From Flavobacterium pectinovorum (GTDB lineage: Bacteria > Bacteroidota > Bacteroidia > Flavobacteriales > Flavobacteriaceae), in contig NZ_FRBX01000002.1 of assembly GCF_900142715.1 (NCBI RefSeq), positions 868,001 through 932,000 of the forward strand: a DNA stretch of 64,000 nucleotides, given 5' to 3'. The translations under genes were made by a program, and so were the position numbers. How positions within the stretch are numbered: the stretch's first letter is position 1; every line of letters begins with the position of its first letter. Shown piece by piece: positions 9,598-19,203 of the stretch. The notes under the pieces were generated by a model. It searched no databases. It saw only the letters and a program-made list of their open reading frames with translations, and was not told the origin of the DNA.

Positions 9598-12477
9598 TTA
9601 GATGCTCATTAAAAAGCCAATTAAATTCTCTTTCTTATTTAATCCGAGTTTTTTTCTTAATCGATATCTTGCAAGTTCAACACCTCCGCTTGAAATATTC
9701 ATAATTTCAGCTATTTCCTTTGTTGACATATTCATTAATAAATAAGTAGACAAATCGAGTTCGCGTGGAGAAATCGTCGGGTATTTTTCTTTTAGACGTT
9801 TTAAGAACTCAAAATGTACATTTTTAATGTGCTTTTCTAAGTCCTTCCAGCTTTTGTCTGTATTGACCTCTTTTACGATGCTTTTGTGTAATTTATTGAA
9901 CTCAAATTTTGTTGAGTCGTCCAGGATATTAGTATCAATGTCTTTGAGTTTGTGAATTATTCCATTTAAGATTTTATTCTTCTTTACAACCTGAAGCGAA
10001 TTATTTACGAGTTCTTTATCTTTTGCTAAAATTTTAATTTGAAGCTTGTCGCTTTTAAGTTTTTCGATTTCTTTTTCAAGTTCATGTTGTTCATGTCTTA
10101 TTCTGGATTCTTTTTCAAGATACAATCTTCGCTGTTCTATAGTTTCGTAATATTTATTTTTTCTAATTTTTGATTGAATTCTATTCGAAATAATATAGAT
10201 AGCGGCTAAAACAAAAATAAAATAAATAAGATAGGCCAGAAAATGTCTGTACCATGGCGGAGATATAGTAAAATTTACTTCATTAACATCAGAGACAATA
10301 CCATAGCTGTTTTTGGCCCTAATTTTCATTGTATAATTGCCTTCTCTCAAATTGGTATATTCTTTAATTGCTACTGTAGACCAATTTCTCCAGCTATCGT
10401 CAAAAGGTTCCAGCTTATATGAATACAGTAAGTTTTCCTGATTTTCATAAGTTGGTGACGAAAATGTAAATTTAACATGATTTGAACTATAAGGCAGTTT
10501 AAATTCTTTTTCCGGTATTTCAAGATTTCCTATAAGAATGGTATCATCAGTAAATGAAAAACTTTCAATAAATGTGTTTGGTTTCGTTATAAAACTGTTT
10601 GATATTTTTGAATCATAATGTGTTAAACCATCCGTTAGGCCTATGAAAATATTGCCGGGATCAATAGTGTTTACAGAAATGTAATTATTAACCAGGTTGC
10701 CTGTAAGGTTAGAAAACGGAGCCTCTTTCTTTGTAAAATTGCCATTTTTGTTTTTTGTTAATACACCCAGCGATTCATTATATGAATACCATAAATTTCC
10801 ATAAGTGTCTTCTATTAAAGTGTTTATTGTAGGTATGCCTTGAAATAACTGAGTAATTTTTTTATCTTCAAAAAAAGCTTCCTGTTCTTTCGAAAATCTA
10901 TAAAAATGATTTTTAGTTTGAAAGTAGATTTTTTTATTCAGTACTTGTAAGCTTCCGATTCCTTTATAGTCTGATGAAAGCTGAGTATGCTTTTTTATGT
11001 TATCAAATCTTTTTAAGTCATCAGACAATACCATTTGATATAAATAGGGATCTTTTTTTAGCCATAAAAAATTTCCATCTAATGCTATTTCAAATGTATT
11101 TGTAGTTTCGTCAAATCCTTCAACCTGATTTACATATTCAATGCCATTTGCACCCTTTTTAAAAATCGAAAAACCATTATAACTTTCGCCTATTATATAG
11201 TTTTCGTGATTCGGAATTGCTTTAAATCCGAAATAACCTTTTGTATCTAGTACTTTCGAAACCCTGTTTTGATCAATCACTAATGCTCCGCTATTACTGG
11301 CGCATAATAGCGTGTTGTTTATTACCTGTACGTTCCAGGCCTGTGCAATTGTACCTTCAACCCTGCTAAAGGGTTCATCTTTAAATGATTTGTTCCAGGA
11401 ATGATAGAATAATCCCTGATTTGTTGCAACATATAAATATCCATTAAAAAGCAGAGATGAGTAAACTGTTCCGATATTATAACTATAATCAAAAAAGGTG
11501 AAAGGCGAATTCTCGTTTATAAAAGTAATTCCATTATCCAATCCCAGCCAAAGATTGTTCTTACTGTCTACAAATGAAGTTAATATAGTATTGTTTTGAA
11601 GCCCTTTTTGACGATTAAGATGTTGGATTATTTTTCCGTTTAAATCGCAAACTATGAATCCATTTAATACAGAATTGAGAACGATAAATTTATTCTTTAT
11701 TATGCAGCCACCCAGTGATGTGTTTTTTTTAATGAATTCATTGGCTTCAGTTTCCCATGGCTTAACTGAATTTCCATCGGTAACAAAAAGCCCTTTTTCC
11801 AGAGTTGCCAAAAGCAGCCTGTTATTTGGTAAAGGAAAAACAGACCAGATTTCCTTATCATTAAAAACCGTTGAACCTTTAAGCGGAACTAATTTTCCAT
11901 TTTTATATTCCAGAATTCCCAGAACTTTATCTTGAAAATAGAGTTTTTTATTAACCAAAAATGAAAATTGAAACTTATTAGGAGCATCAATAAATCGTAG
12001 TTTTTCATTTTTAAAGAAAAATACTTTGGTAAATGATTGAAAAATTATTTCTCCTTTATATAGATGGATCCTCCAAATAAGATTGATGTTTTTGTTTGCT
12101 TTTTTATCAATCAATTTTGAAAGTGAAAAGTATTTTAAAACTCCTTTTTCATTGCTTTTAAAATATCCAAATTCATCATTTCCTCCTACAAATATTCTTC
12201 CGGTATTGTCAATTTTTACACTTCTTATTGCTGTTCCGTTTGGCAAGGAATATTTATGCCATGTAGATCCATCAAACTGAATTAAGCCACTATTGTTGGC
12301 AAAGTACATATTTCCTTTTTTATCCTGATCTATGTTCCAGTTTTGGGTTCCTCCTTTATATTCTGTCCTTTTATAGTTCTTTACCTGAGGTAATCCGACA
12401 CTTTTTACTTGCGCAAAAAACGAAAAAGGTAAGATAAAAATTACAAATAATATTGAAAGTGAATTTATGAATTTCAT
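9598..12477 (-). CDS. Membrane-spanning sensor with propeller, Y_Y_Y and LuxR-type DNA-binding domain
   Basis: 959-residue one-component regulator. A signal peptide (1-22, ending FFAQ) is followed by a periplasmic double beta-propeller of two-component-regulator (Reg_prop) repeats over residues 30-660, with recurrent DNTGRIFVGGNDEFG- and NLWLGLDNGITF-like units. A Y_Y_Y domain follows (about 670-740, YSYKLEPFDDSWRNW), then one transmembrane helix (about 745-770), a charged coiled coil (about 775-840) and a C-terminal LuxR-type helix-turn-helix (about 895-955, SPRELDLSTYLLMNMSTKEI). There is no histidine kinase or receiver domain, so glycan sensing is probably coupled directly to DNA binding. 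It diverges from susC and is the likely regulator of the glucan locus; that role is inferred from position. Confidence 0.88.
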   Translation of the reverse strand: MKFINSLSILFVIFILPFSFFAQVKSVGLPQVKNYKRTEYKGGTQNWNIDQDKKGNMYFANNSGLIQFDGSTWHKYSLPNGTAIRSVKIDNTGRIFVGGNDEFGYFKSNEKGVLKYFSLSKLIDKKANKNINLIWRIHLYKGEIIFQSFTKVFFFKNEKLRFIDAPNKFQFSFLVNKKLYFQDKVLGILEYKNGKLVPLKGSTVFNDKEIWSVFPLPNNRLLLATLEKGLFVTDGNSVKPWETEANEFIKKNTSLGGCIIKNKFIVLNSVLNGFIVCDLNGKIIQHLNRQKGLQNNTILTSFVDSKNNLWLGLDNGITFINENSPFTFFDYSYNIGTVYSSLLFNGYLYVATNQGLFYHSWNKSFKDEPFSRVEGTIAQAWNVQVINNTLLCASNSGALVIDQNRVSKVLDTKGYFGFKAIPNHENYIIGESYNGFSIFKKGANGIEYVNQVEGFDETTNTFEIALDGNFLWLKKDPYLYQMVLSDDLKRFDNIKKHTQLSSDYKGIGSLQVLNKKIYFQTKNHFYRFSKEQEAFFEDKKITQLFQGIPTINTLIEDTYGNLWYSYNESLGVLTKNKNGNFTKKEAPFSNLTGNLVNNYISVNTIDPGNIFIGLTDGLTHYDSKISNSFITKPNTFIESFSFTDDTILIGNLEIPEKEFKLPYSSNHVKFTFSSPTYENQENLLYSYKLEPFDDSWRNWSTVAIKEYTNLREGNYTMKIRAKNSYGIVSDVNEVNFTISPPWYRHFLAYLIYFIFVLAAIYIISNRIQSKIRKNKYYETIEQRRLYLEKESRIRHEQHELEKEIEKLKSDKLQIKILAKDKELVNNSLQVVKKNKILNGIIHKLKDIDTNILDDSTKFEFNKLHKSIVKEVNTDKSWKDLEKHIKNVHFEFLKRLKEKYPTISPRELDLSTYLLMNMSTKEIAEIMNISSGGVELARYRLRKKLGLNKKENLIGFLMSI

Positions 12478-12821
12478 AATTTTTAAGATCTATTTTTATG
12501 AGTAATGTTTTATATTTTGATTTAAAATCGAATATCGTGATTATGATTCTATAGTTTTACTTAATTATTTTCAATAAAAGCGAAAATAATTGTTTTTTCA
12601 TAAATGTAGTGTTTATTTTTATAATTAACATTTCGATAACATCTAATAATTTATACTTAAATAATTAATAATCAATTTTTTATAAAAAAAATGATGTGTT
12701 TTTGTAATGTAATAAAATTTACTTTGATGTGTTTTTGTAATGAATTTTAATTATCAATAGTAAAAATTTAACTTTATTATTGCATCAAATTACTAATTAA
12801 TTAACCAAAATTTTTAGAAAA
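12478..12821. promoter_or_regulatory. Divergent control region between regulator and susC
   Basis: This 344-bp gene-free, very AT-rich stretch separates the divergent regulator and susC. It contains a 10-bp inverted repeat (12563-12572 with 12582-12591, arm AATTATTTTC), and an exact 18-bp direct repeat TGATGTGTTTTTGTAATG at 12692-12709 and 12725-12742. The repeat copies start 33 bp apart, about three DNA turns. A TATTATTG at 12776-12783 is a weak candidate -7 element for susC, 38 bp before its ATG. No ORF is supported here. Confidence 0.6.
12692..12742 (+). repeat. 18-bp direct repeat, candidate operator for susC
   Basis: Two identical copies of TGATGTGTTTTTGTAATG (12692-12709 and 12725-12742), start-to-start distance 33 bp, so both lie on the same face of the helix. 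They sit 80-130 bp upstream of the susC start, where an activator would bind. The link to the neighbouring LuxR-type regulator is inferred. Confidence 0.6.
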
Positions 12822-15800
12822 ATGAAATTAACAAAATTACTTATTTTTTGTTTTTCGTCTCTAATGTTTTCAGTTATCGCAATGGCACAGGACGTTACGG
12901 TAAATGGAGTTATAAATGACGAAAGTGGATTACCCGTCCCGGGCGCAACAATATCAGTTAAAGGGACTAAAAAAGCTACTGCCTCTGACTTTGATGGAAA
13001 ATTTCAAATCAGTGTTCCTTCTAATGGAACTTTATCAGTAACTTTTGTAGGATATGTTACTGTAGACGAACCAGTAAATGGAAGAACTAAACTGGATATT
13101 AAATTAAGACCAGAATCTCAAAACTTAAATGAAGTTGTAGTAGTAGGATATGGTACTCAAAAGAAGAGTGTTGTAACTGGATCAATTTCTAGTGTTAAAG
13201 CAAAAGATTTGGAAAGTTTACCAATAACGAGAGTAGAGCAAGCTCTACAAGGTAGAGTTTCAGGGGTTTCTATTGCTGCAAATGCAGGTCAGCCAGGATC
13301 AGCGTCTACAATACGTATTCGTGGTTTTACTACATTAAACAATAACGATCCTTTATGGGTTGTTGATGGTGTAATTGTAGATAATGGCGGAATTGGATAT
13401 TTGAATCAATCTGATATTGAATCTATTGAGGTGCTTAAAGATGGTGCTTCTGGTGCAATTTACGGTTCTCGTGCTGCTGCCGGAGTTATTTTGGTAACTA
13501 CTAAAAAAGGTAAAGCAGGTAAAATTTCTGTAAACTATACTGGTTATGCAGGAACATCTCAGGCTGCTAAAAAAATCGATTTATTAGATGCTTCTCAATA
13601 TACAACTATTTTAAATGAAGCATATGTAAATGGAGGTAAAGCTGCACCTTTCGCACCAACAACAGCTAAAGGAACAAACTGGCAGGATGTAATTTTTAAT
13701 GATCATGCTCAACGTTATTCTCACGAATTAAGCTTTAGTGGTGGTAATGATACTTCGACTTTTTATATGTCATTTGGTTTAACAGATCAGGAGGGTATTA
13801 TTACAACTGATATTTCAAATTATACAAGAAAAAATATCCGTTTAAACTCTAATCATAAGCTTGGTAAGTATATCAAAATTGGTCAGACTTTAGGATATTC
13901 TAACGAAAAAACAATTGGTATTGGTAACACAAATGATGAGTTTGGCGGTCCATTATCATCTGCAATCAACTTAGATCCGTTAACACCATCAATTGTTGGT
14001 CCAGAAGCTGCAGTTGCAGGTAGCCCATATGTAAATGCAAATGCGCTTAGAGATGCAAACGGAAACTACTATGGTATTTCTACAAACGTTACTCAGGAAA
14101 CTTCAAATCCATTAGCTTATACACAAACAAGATTAGGAAATAATGATTTCTCTGAAAATTTTGTTGGAAATATTTTTGTTGAAGCAGAAATTTTGCCTGG
14201 ATTAAAATTCAGATCTACTGCAGGTGCTAAATTAGCTTATTACGGTTCAGATAATTTTACTCCGGTTTACTACTTAAACGGAGCTACGAAAAAAGATGTA
14301 AACGAATTATTTAGATCTTACAAAAAATCATATAGCTGGAATTGGGAGAATACTTTGAATTATGCTAAAAAATTCGGAGATCATAACTTTAGTGTTTTAG
14401 TAGGTAAAGGAACTTATGTGGATAACATTACATCTGGTAATGATATCACTTACAGAGGCGTTCCTGCAACAACTCATGCTGACGCATCATTTAACGTTGA
14501 TATTCCAATTGCTGATAAAATTGCAAATGCTTATAATGCACAAGCTTTAGAGCACAGAGTTGAATCATTATTTGGAAGGTTAAATTACGATTACAAAGAG
14601 AAATATATTTTTACAGGTATTATTCGTCGTGATGGTTCCACACGTTTTGGACCAAACCACAAATACGGAACTTTCCCTTCTGTGTCTTTAGGATGGGTAC
14701 CGTCTAAAGAAGGTTTCTGGAAAGAAAATGATGTTGTAAATAATTTAAAAATTAGAGGAGGTTACGGTGTAACTGGTAATGACTCTTCTCCGGATTTCTT
14801 ATATATTTCAACAGTTGGAATTCAAAGAAACTACACTATTGGTGGAAACATTGCTAACGGACAAAGTACAAATGCAATCGCAAACCCTGATTTGAAATGG
14901 GAAGAAACAAAACAAACAAACATTGGTTTTGAAACTATGTTATTTCACGATTTCAATTTAAGTGTAGATTTTTTCAACAAAAAAACAGAAGGTATCTTAA
15001 TGCCAGTTCCGGTTCCGGGATATGTTGGAGCAACAGGAAAAACATATGCTAACTTAGCAGATATGGAAAATAGAGGTATTGATATTGAATTAGGATACCG
15101 TAAAAAAATTGGAGCATTAAACCTTTCAGTTAATGGAAACTTCTCATACATCAAAAATGAGATTACTTACCTTGATAAAGGAACTAACTTTTTAGTAGGT
15201 GATGAAACGGTTCAGTCTAGCTCTTATGAGATCAACAGAACACAAGTAGGACAAGCTTATAACTCTTTCTACGGATTTAAAACAAATGGTATTTTCCAGA
15301 CTCAGGCAGATGTTGATAATTATAAAAATGCTGCAGGAAAAGTAATTCAGCCAAATGCTAAACCAGGAGATTTCCGTTGGCAAGATTTAGATGGAGATGG
15401 TTCAATTGGATCTAATGACAGAACTTTCTTGGGAACTTCATTGCCTAAATATACTTACGGGTTTACTTTAAACTTAGATTACAAAGGATTTGATATGTTA
15501 GTTTTTGGTCAGGGAGCTGGTGGAAACATGATTTACCAAGGTTTAAGAAGACTTGATATTACAAACGCAAACTACCAAACAGAAGTTTTAGGTCGTTGGA
15601 CAGGACCGGGATCAACAAACAGTTATCCTAGAGTTACTACAAATGACACGAACAAAAACTTTACAAACCCATCTGATTTTAACTTAGAAAAAGGAGATTT
15701 CTTCAGATTTAAAACAGTTCAACTTGGATATTCATTTCCAAAAGAATGGATAGAAAGCATTTCATTGCAAAAAGTAAGATTGTACGTAACAGGAGAAAAT

Positions 15801-15944
15801 TTATGGACAATAACCAAATATACTGGTTATGATCCTGAAATTGGAGGGCCTACTACTGCAGGGATGAACAACGTACAAGGTGTTGACAGAGGTTATTATC
15901 CTCAGGCAAAATCGTACATGTTAGGAGTTAATTTGCAATTTTAA
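12822..15944 (+). CDS. SusC-like TonB-dependent outer membrane transporter
   Basis: 1040-residue outer-membrane importer for oligosaccharides. After the signal peptide (ending IAMAQ at residues 18-22) comes a carboxypeptidase-like beta-sandwich (about 23-105, VNGVINDESGLPVPGATISV), then a TonB-box-like NEVVVVGYGTQKKS (about 104-117), the plug domain (ALQGRVSGVSI, IRIRGFTTLNNNDPLWVVDG, IESIEVLKDGASGAIYGSRA) and a 22-strand barrel ending in GVNLQF. Length and order match the SusC/RagA family. It forms a lid-and-barrel complex with the SusD protein 18 bp downstream. The glycan cannot be read from SusC itself; the flanking GH30/GH3/GH5 enzymes suggest a beta-glucan. Confidence 0.95.
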   Translation: MKLTKLLIFCFSSLMFSVIAMAQDVTVNGVINDESGLPVPGATISVKGTKKATASDFDGKFQISVPSNGTLSVTFVGYVTVDEPVNGRTKLDIKLRPESQNLNEVVVVGYGTQKKSVVTGSISSVKAKDLESLPITRVEQALQGRVSGVSIAANAGQPGSASTIRIRGFTTLNNNDPLWVVDGVIVDNGGIGYLNQSDIESIEVLKDGASGAIYGSRAAAGVILVTTKKGKAGKISVNYTGYAGTSQAAKKIDLLDASQYTTILNEAYVNGGKAAPFAPTTAKGTNWQDVIFNDHAQRYSHELSFSGGNDTSTFYMSFGLTDQEGIITTDISNYTRKNIRLNSNHKLGKYIKIGQTLGYSNEKTIGIGNTNDEFGGPLSSAINLDPLTPSIVGPEAAVAGSPYVNANALRDANGNYYGISTNVTQETSNPLAYTQTRLGNNDFSENFVGNIFVEAEILPGLKFRSTAGAKLAYYGSDNFTPVYYLNGATKKDVNELFRSYKKSYSWNWENTLNYAKKFGDHNFSVLVGKGTYVDNITSGNDITYRGVPATTHADASFNVDIPIADKIANAYNAQALEHRVESLFGRLNYDYKEKYIFTGIIRRDGSTRFGPNHKYGTFPSVSLGWVPSKEGFWKENDVVNNLKIRGGYGVTGNDSSPDFLYISTVGIQRNYTIGGNIANGQSTNAIANPDLKWEETKQTNIGFETMLFHDFNLSVDFFNKKTEGILMPVPVPGYVGATGKTYANLADMENRGIDIELGYRKKIGALNLSVNGNFSYIKNEITYLDKGTNFLVGDETVQSSSYEINRTQVGQAYNSFYGFKTNGIFQTQADVDNYKNAAGKVIQPNAKPGDFRWQDLDGDGSIGSNDRTFLGTSLPKYTYGFTLNLDYKGFDMLVFGQGAGGNMIYQGLRRLDITNANYQTEVLGRWTGPGSTNSYPRVTTNDTNKNFTNPSDFNLEKGDFFRFKTVQLGYSFPKEWIESISLQKVRLYVTGENLWTITKYTGYDPEIGGPTTAGMNNVQGVDRGYYPQAKSYMLGVNLQF

Positions 15945-15962
15945 TTAAAAAAATAAAATATT

Positions 15963-17504
15963 ATGAAACTTATAAGTTTTAAACAGTCACTTATGGCATT
16001 TGGAGTGTTGCTTACACTTGGAGCGTGCGATACAGATGAAAAATTAGAAGTGAAAGGTGATGGAGTAGTATATGAAGAAAATTTTTATAGAAACGAAACA
16101 GAAGCTTATTCAGGTCTTGTTGCCGCTTACGATAAATTAGGAAAGTTTGCAGGAGCAATGGAAAACGCACCTTTATTATTTTTAAACTCTGCATCAGATG
16201 ATTTCTATGCAGGTGGTGGAGGGCCAGATGACCAGCCAGGTCTTCAGGTTGCGTCAAACTATAGCATAAGCCCTGGAAATATTCCGCCAAATATTTGGGC
16301 AGATTATTACAAAGGTGTTGCAAGATGTAATATCATGTTGGCAAAACTTCCTGCTATTCCTATGGATGCTGCTAAAAAAACAAGATTTACTGCCGAAGTA
16401 AAAGCTTTACGTGCTTATTATTATTTTGATCTTGTTAGAATGTTTAAAAACATTCCTTTAATCCTGGCTCCTATTGTACTTAAGGAAGAAATTCCATTAG
16501 TTGAACAGTCTAAACCGGAAGTAGTATATGCTCAAATCGAAAAAGATTTAAACGAAGCTATTGCTGATTTGCCAATAACATTACCATCAGCTGAATTAGG
16601 AAGATTTACAAAGGGAGCTGCAACTGCTCTTTTAGGAAAAGTATATTTATATGACAATAAAAAAGCAGAAGCTGCTGTCGAATTAGCAAAAGTAAACGGA
16701 ACTACTCCTGGCCAGCCAAGTAGTTATGGTTATAATTTGATGCCTAAATTTTCGGATTTATGGAATCATGCGAACAAATTTAATACAGAATCTATTTTTG
16801 AAATTGCTTATACAGATAAATCAAATGCTGACTGGGGTAATTTTGAAAGAGGTGACGATGAAGGAAACGTTGCTGCTCAGTTAATGGGTATTAGAGATTA
16901 TACCAGAAAAACTGCTGGTATTGCCGCACTTTTACCAGATTATATTAATGGTTGGGGTTTCATGGTAGTTACTAATGATTTAAGAACTGCTTTACTAGGA
17001 GATCCGCGTTATGCTTCTACTATTTTTGATGCAGGTACAGCAAGAGGTACTGGAAATACTGATCCCAATGGACTTATAACATATACCGACAGTTATAATG
17101 AAACTGGATATCATTTTATTAAATATGCGGCTGTTAATAGCGATATTAAATCGTCTAATCCATTCTTAAATTTTGGTATTAATACTTATATCATTCGTTT
17201 AGCTGATACTTATTTGCTGGAAGCTGAAGCTTTAGGAGGAACAGGAGCAAGAGCTCAGGCACTTTTAGATGCAGTTAGATTAAGAGCAGGAGTATTACCG
17301 GTACCCGTTTCTTTAGATGCTATTTATGCAGAAAGAAGATTAGAACTTGCCGGAGAAGGACACCGTTGGTTTGATTTGGTAAGAACAGGTCAGGCTGCTG
17401 CTAAATTGGCTTTCAAAGGATTTACTGCAGGAAAAAATGAAGCTTTCCCAATTCCTTACAGTGAATTCAACAACACTAAAATGGTTCAAAACGATCTTTA
17501 CTAA
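15963..17504 (+). CDS. SusD-like surface glycan-binding lipoprotein
   Basis: 513-residue RagB/SusD family lipoprotein, the surface lid of the SusC transporter. The leader MKLISFKQSLMAFGVLLTLG ends in a lipobox with the cysteine at about residue 21 (LGACDTDE). TPR-like helices include WADYYKGVARCNIMLAKL and FTAEVKALRAYYYFDLVRMF, the signature of the N-terminal SusD domain, and the C-terminal half has TYIIRLADTYLLEAEAL, YAERRLELAGEGHRWFDLVR and a final PIPYSE. All are hallmarks of the family. The gap to susC is 18 bp and a terminator follows, so susC-susD can be transcribed as a pair separate from the enzymes. Confidence 0.95.
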   Translation: MKLISFKQSLMAFGVLLTLGACDTDEKLEVKGDGVVYEENFYRNETEAYSGLVAAYDKLGKFAGAMENAPLLFLNSASDDFYAGGGGPDDQPGLQVASNYSISPGNIPPNIWADYYKGVARCNIMLAKLPAIPMDAAKKTRFTAEVKALRAYYYFDLVRMFKNIPLILAPIVLKEEIPLVEQSKPEVVYAQIEKDLNEAIADLPITLPSAELGRFTKGAATALLGKVYLYDNKKAEAAVELAKVNGTTPGQPSSYGYNLMPKFSDLWNHANKFNTESIFEIAYTDKSNADWGNFERGDDEGNVAAQLMGIRDYTRKTAGIAALLPDYINGWGFMVVTNDLRTALLGDPRYASTIFDAGTARGTGNTDPNGLITYTDSYNETGYHFIKYAAVNSDIKSSNPFLNFGINTYIIRLADTYLLEAEALGGTGARAQALLDAVRLRAGVLPVPVSLDAIYAERRLELAGEGHRWFDLVRTGQAAAKLAFKGFTAGKNEAFPIPYSEFNNTKMVQNDLY

Positions 17505-17589
17505 ATTATTTTAAAAATAATAATATCATATAAGAATTGTAACTTCAAATATGATGTTAGTTTGAGTTAAGTTTAAGTTTGGTTGTCAG

Positions 17590-17627
17590 AATAGCCCATA
17601 TTCTTTATTGATTATGGGCTATTTTTT
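17590..17627 (+). terminator. Terminator after susD
   Basis: An 11-bp perfect stem (17590-17600 with 17613-17623, core AATAGCCCATA) followed by a T-tract. It lies 85 bp after the susD stop and before the first GH30 gene, suggesting that susCD messages outnumber those of the enzymes. Confidence 0.8.
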
Positions 17628-17689
17628 AATCAGGTTGACTAAGTTCAAAACGAGATTTGTACAAAAGTCTTACTACTAAAACATATACA

Positions 17690-19150
17690 ATGAAAAAAAT
17701 TACATTCATTATTACTACTTGTTTATGTTTTTCTTTATCTGTTTTTTCACAAAAGAGCCAAAAACCGGTACAGAAATTTACAACAACCAACAAAAAAATC
17801 ACAGTTTATACTACTGCCGATAATACAAAATTAAGGTTAACCCCTACAGATAATTTAAGTTTTACAGCATCGAAACAACCCGTTGAAACAGAAGTTTCGG
17901 TTTTTGTAGAACCTTCAAAAAAGTTTCAGACCTTTATGGGAATTGGTGGTGCCGTTACAGACGCAAGTGCCGAAATCTTCGCTAAATTATCTAAAGAAAA
18001 ACAACAAGAATTTTTAAATGCCTATTACGATGCCCAAAAAGGAATTGGATATTCATTGCTAAGAACAACCATTCAGAGTTCTGATTTTAGCAGTGGAAGC
18101 TATTCTTACATTGAAGAAGGCGATAAAGAGCTAAAAACTTTTTCGATAGATCACGATAGAAAATACCGTATTCCGTTAATCAAAGATGCGATCAAAACAG
18201 CTGGCGGAAAATTAGTTACTTATGCAACGCCTTGGTCTCCAAATGCTTTTATGAAAAGCAATAAAGACGTACTAAAAGGTGGAAAATTATTGCCTGAATT
18301 TTTTCAGCCTTGGGCAAATTTCTATGCCAAATTTATAAAAGCTTACAACAAAGAAGGAATTCCAATTTGGGGAACATCGGTACAAAATGAACCAATGGCA
18401 ACTCAAACCTGGGAATCTTGTTTGTATACTGCAGAAGAAGAAAGAGATTTTCTTAAAAATTATCTTGGACCAACATTGAAAAAAGAAGGTTTAGGAGATG
18501 TGAAAATCATCGCCTGGGATCACAATCGTGATTTAATGGTACAAAGAGCAAACATTATTTATTCAGATCCCGAAGCTTCAAAATATGTTTGGGGAATGGG
18601 TTTTCACTGGTACGAAACCTGGACAGGTGCTCAACCAATGTTCGACAACGTAGCAAGAGTACACGAAGCATATCCGGATAAAAAACTAATGTTTACAGAA
18701 GGATGCGTAGAAAGATTTGACGACACAAAATATCAGTTTTGGCCAAATGCCGAAAGATACGGAACCTCAATGATTAACGATTTTAACAACGGAACCGTTG
18801 CCTGGACAGACTGGAATATTCTTCTGGACGAACGAGGCGGGCCAAACCACGTAGGTAATTTTTGTTTTGCGCCTATTCATGCAGATACAAATACAGGTCA
18901 GTTAATTTATACACCATCATATTATTACATCGGGCATTTTTCAAAATTCATTCGTCCAAATGCAGTTCGAGTAAGTAGTGCAGTAAGCAGAAGCTATTTG
19001 TTAAGTACTTCATTTTTAAATACTGATGGCAAAATGGCGACGATTGTAATGAATCATACTGATAATGAAATTACATACAATTTTATTATTGGGACAGAAA
19101 AATCGATTGTCAAAATTCCGGCGCACGCGATACAAACATTGGTTTATTAA
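17690..19150 (+). CDS. GH30 family glycoside hydrolase (probable beta-1,6-glucanase), copy 1
   Basis: 486 residues from the ATG at 17690, which begins a standard signal peptide (MKKITFIITTCLCFSLSVFS); an upstream TTG at 17657 would only add 11 polar residues. It is a GH30 (beta/alpha)8 barrel with a beta-sandwich: MGIGGAVTDASAEIFAKL at the start, acid/base Glu234 in SVQNEP, nucleophile Glu337 in LMFTEGC, and a C-terminal IPAHAIQTLVY. The subfamily resembles GH30_3-type glucosidases/endo-beta-1,6-glucanases, as known for BT3312 in the Bacteroides beta-1,6-glucan locus. Exact linkage specificity is inferred. It is about 50 bp upstream of a close paralogue. Confidence 0.9.
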   Translation: MKKITFIITTCLCFSLSVFSQKSQKPVQKFTTTNKKITVYTTADNTKLRLTPTDNLSFTASKQPVETEVSVFVEPSKKFQTFMGIGGAVTDASAEIFAKLSKEKQQEFLNAYYDAQKGIGYSLLRTTIQSSDFSSGSYSYIEEGDKELKTFSIDHDRKYRIPLIKDAIKTAGGKLVTYATPWSPNAFMKSNKDVLKGGKLLPEFFQPWANFYAKFIKAYNKEGIPIWGTSVQNEPMATQTWESCLYTAEEERDFLKNYLGPTLKKEGLGDVKIIAWDHNRDLMVQRANIIYSDPEASKYVWGMGFHWYETWTGAQPMFDNVARVHEAYPDKKLMFTEGCVERFDDTKYQFWPNAERYGTSMINDFNNGTVAWTDWNILLDERGGPNHVGNFCFAPIHADTNTGQLIYTPSYYYIGHFSKFIRPNAVRVSSAVSRSYLLSTSFLNTDGKMATIVMNHTDNEITYNFIIGTEKSIVKIPAHAIQTLVY

Positions 19151-19203
19151 TTTTTTCGCAATAGTAAAAAGACAATTTTTAAAGTAATAAGTTTTAGAAC
19201 CAC

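Noticed and set aside
17657..17689. TTG start 11 codons upstream of the first GH30 gene
   Set aside because: The added residues are polar and unlike a leader; the ATG at 17690 begins a typical signal peptide.
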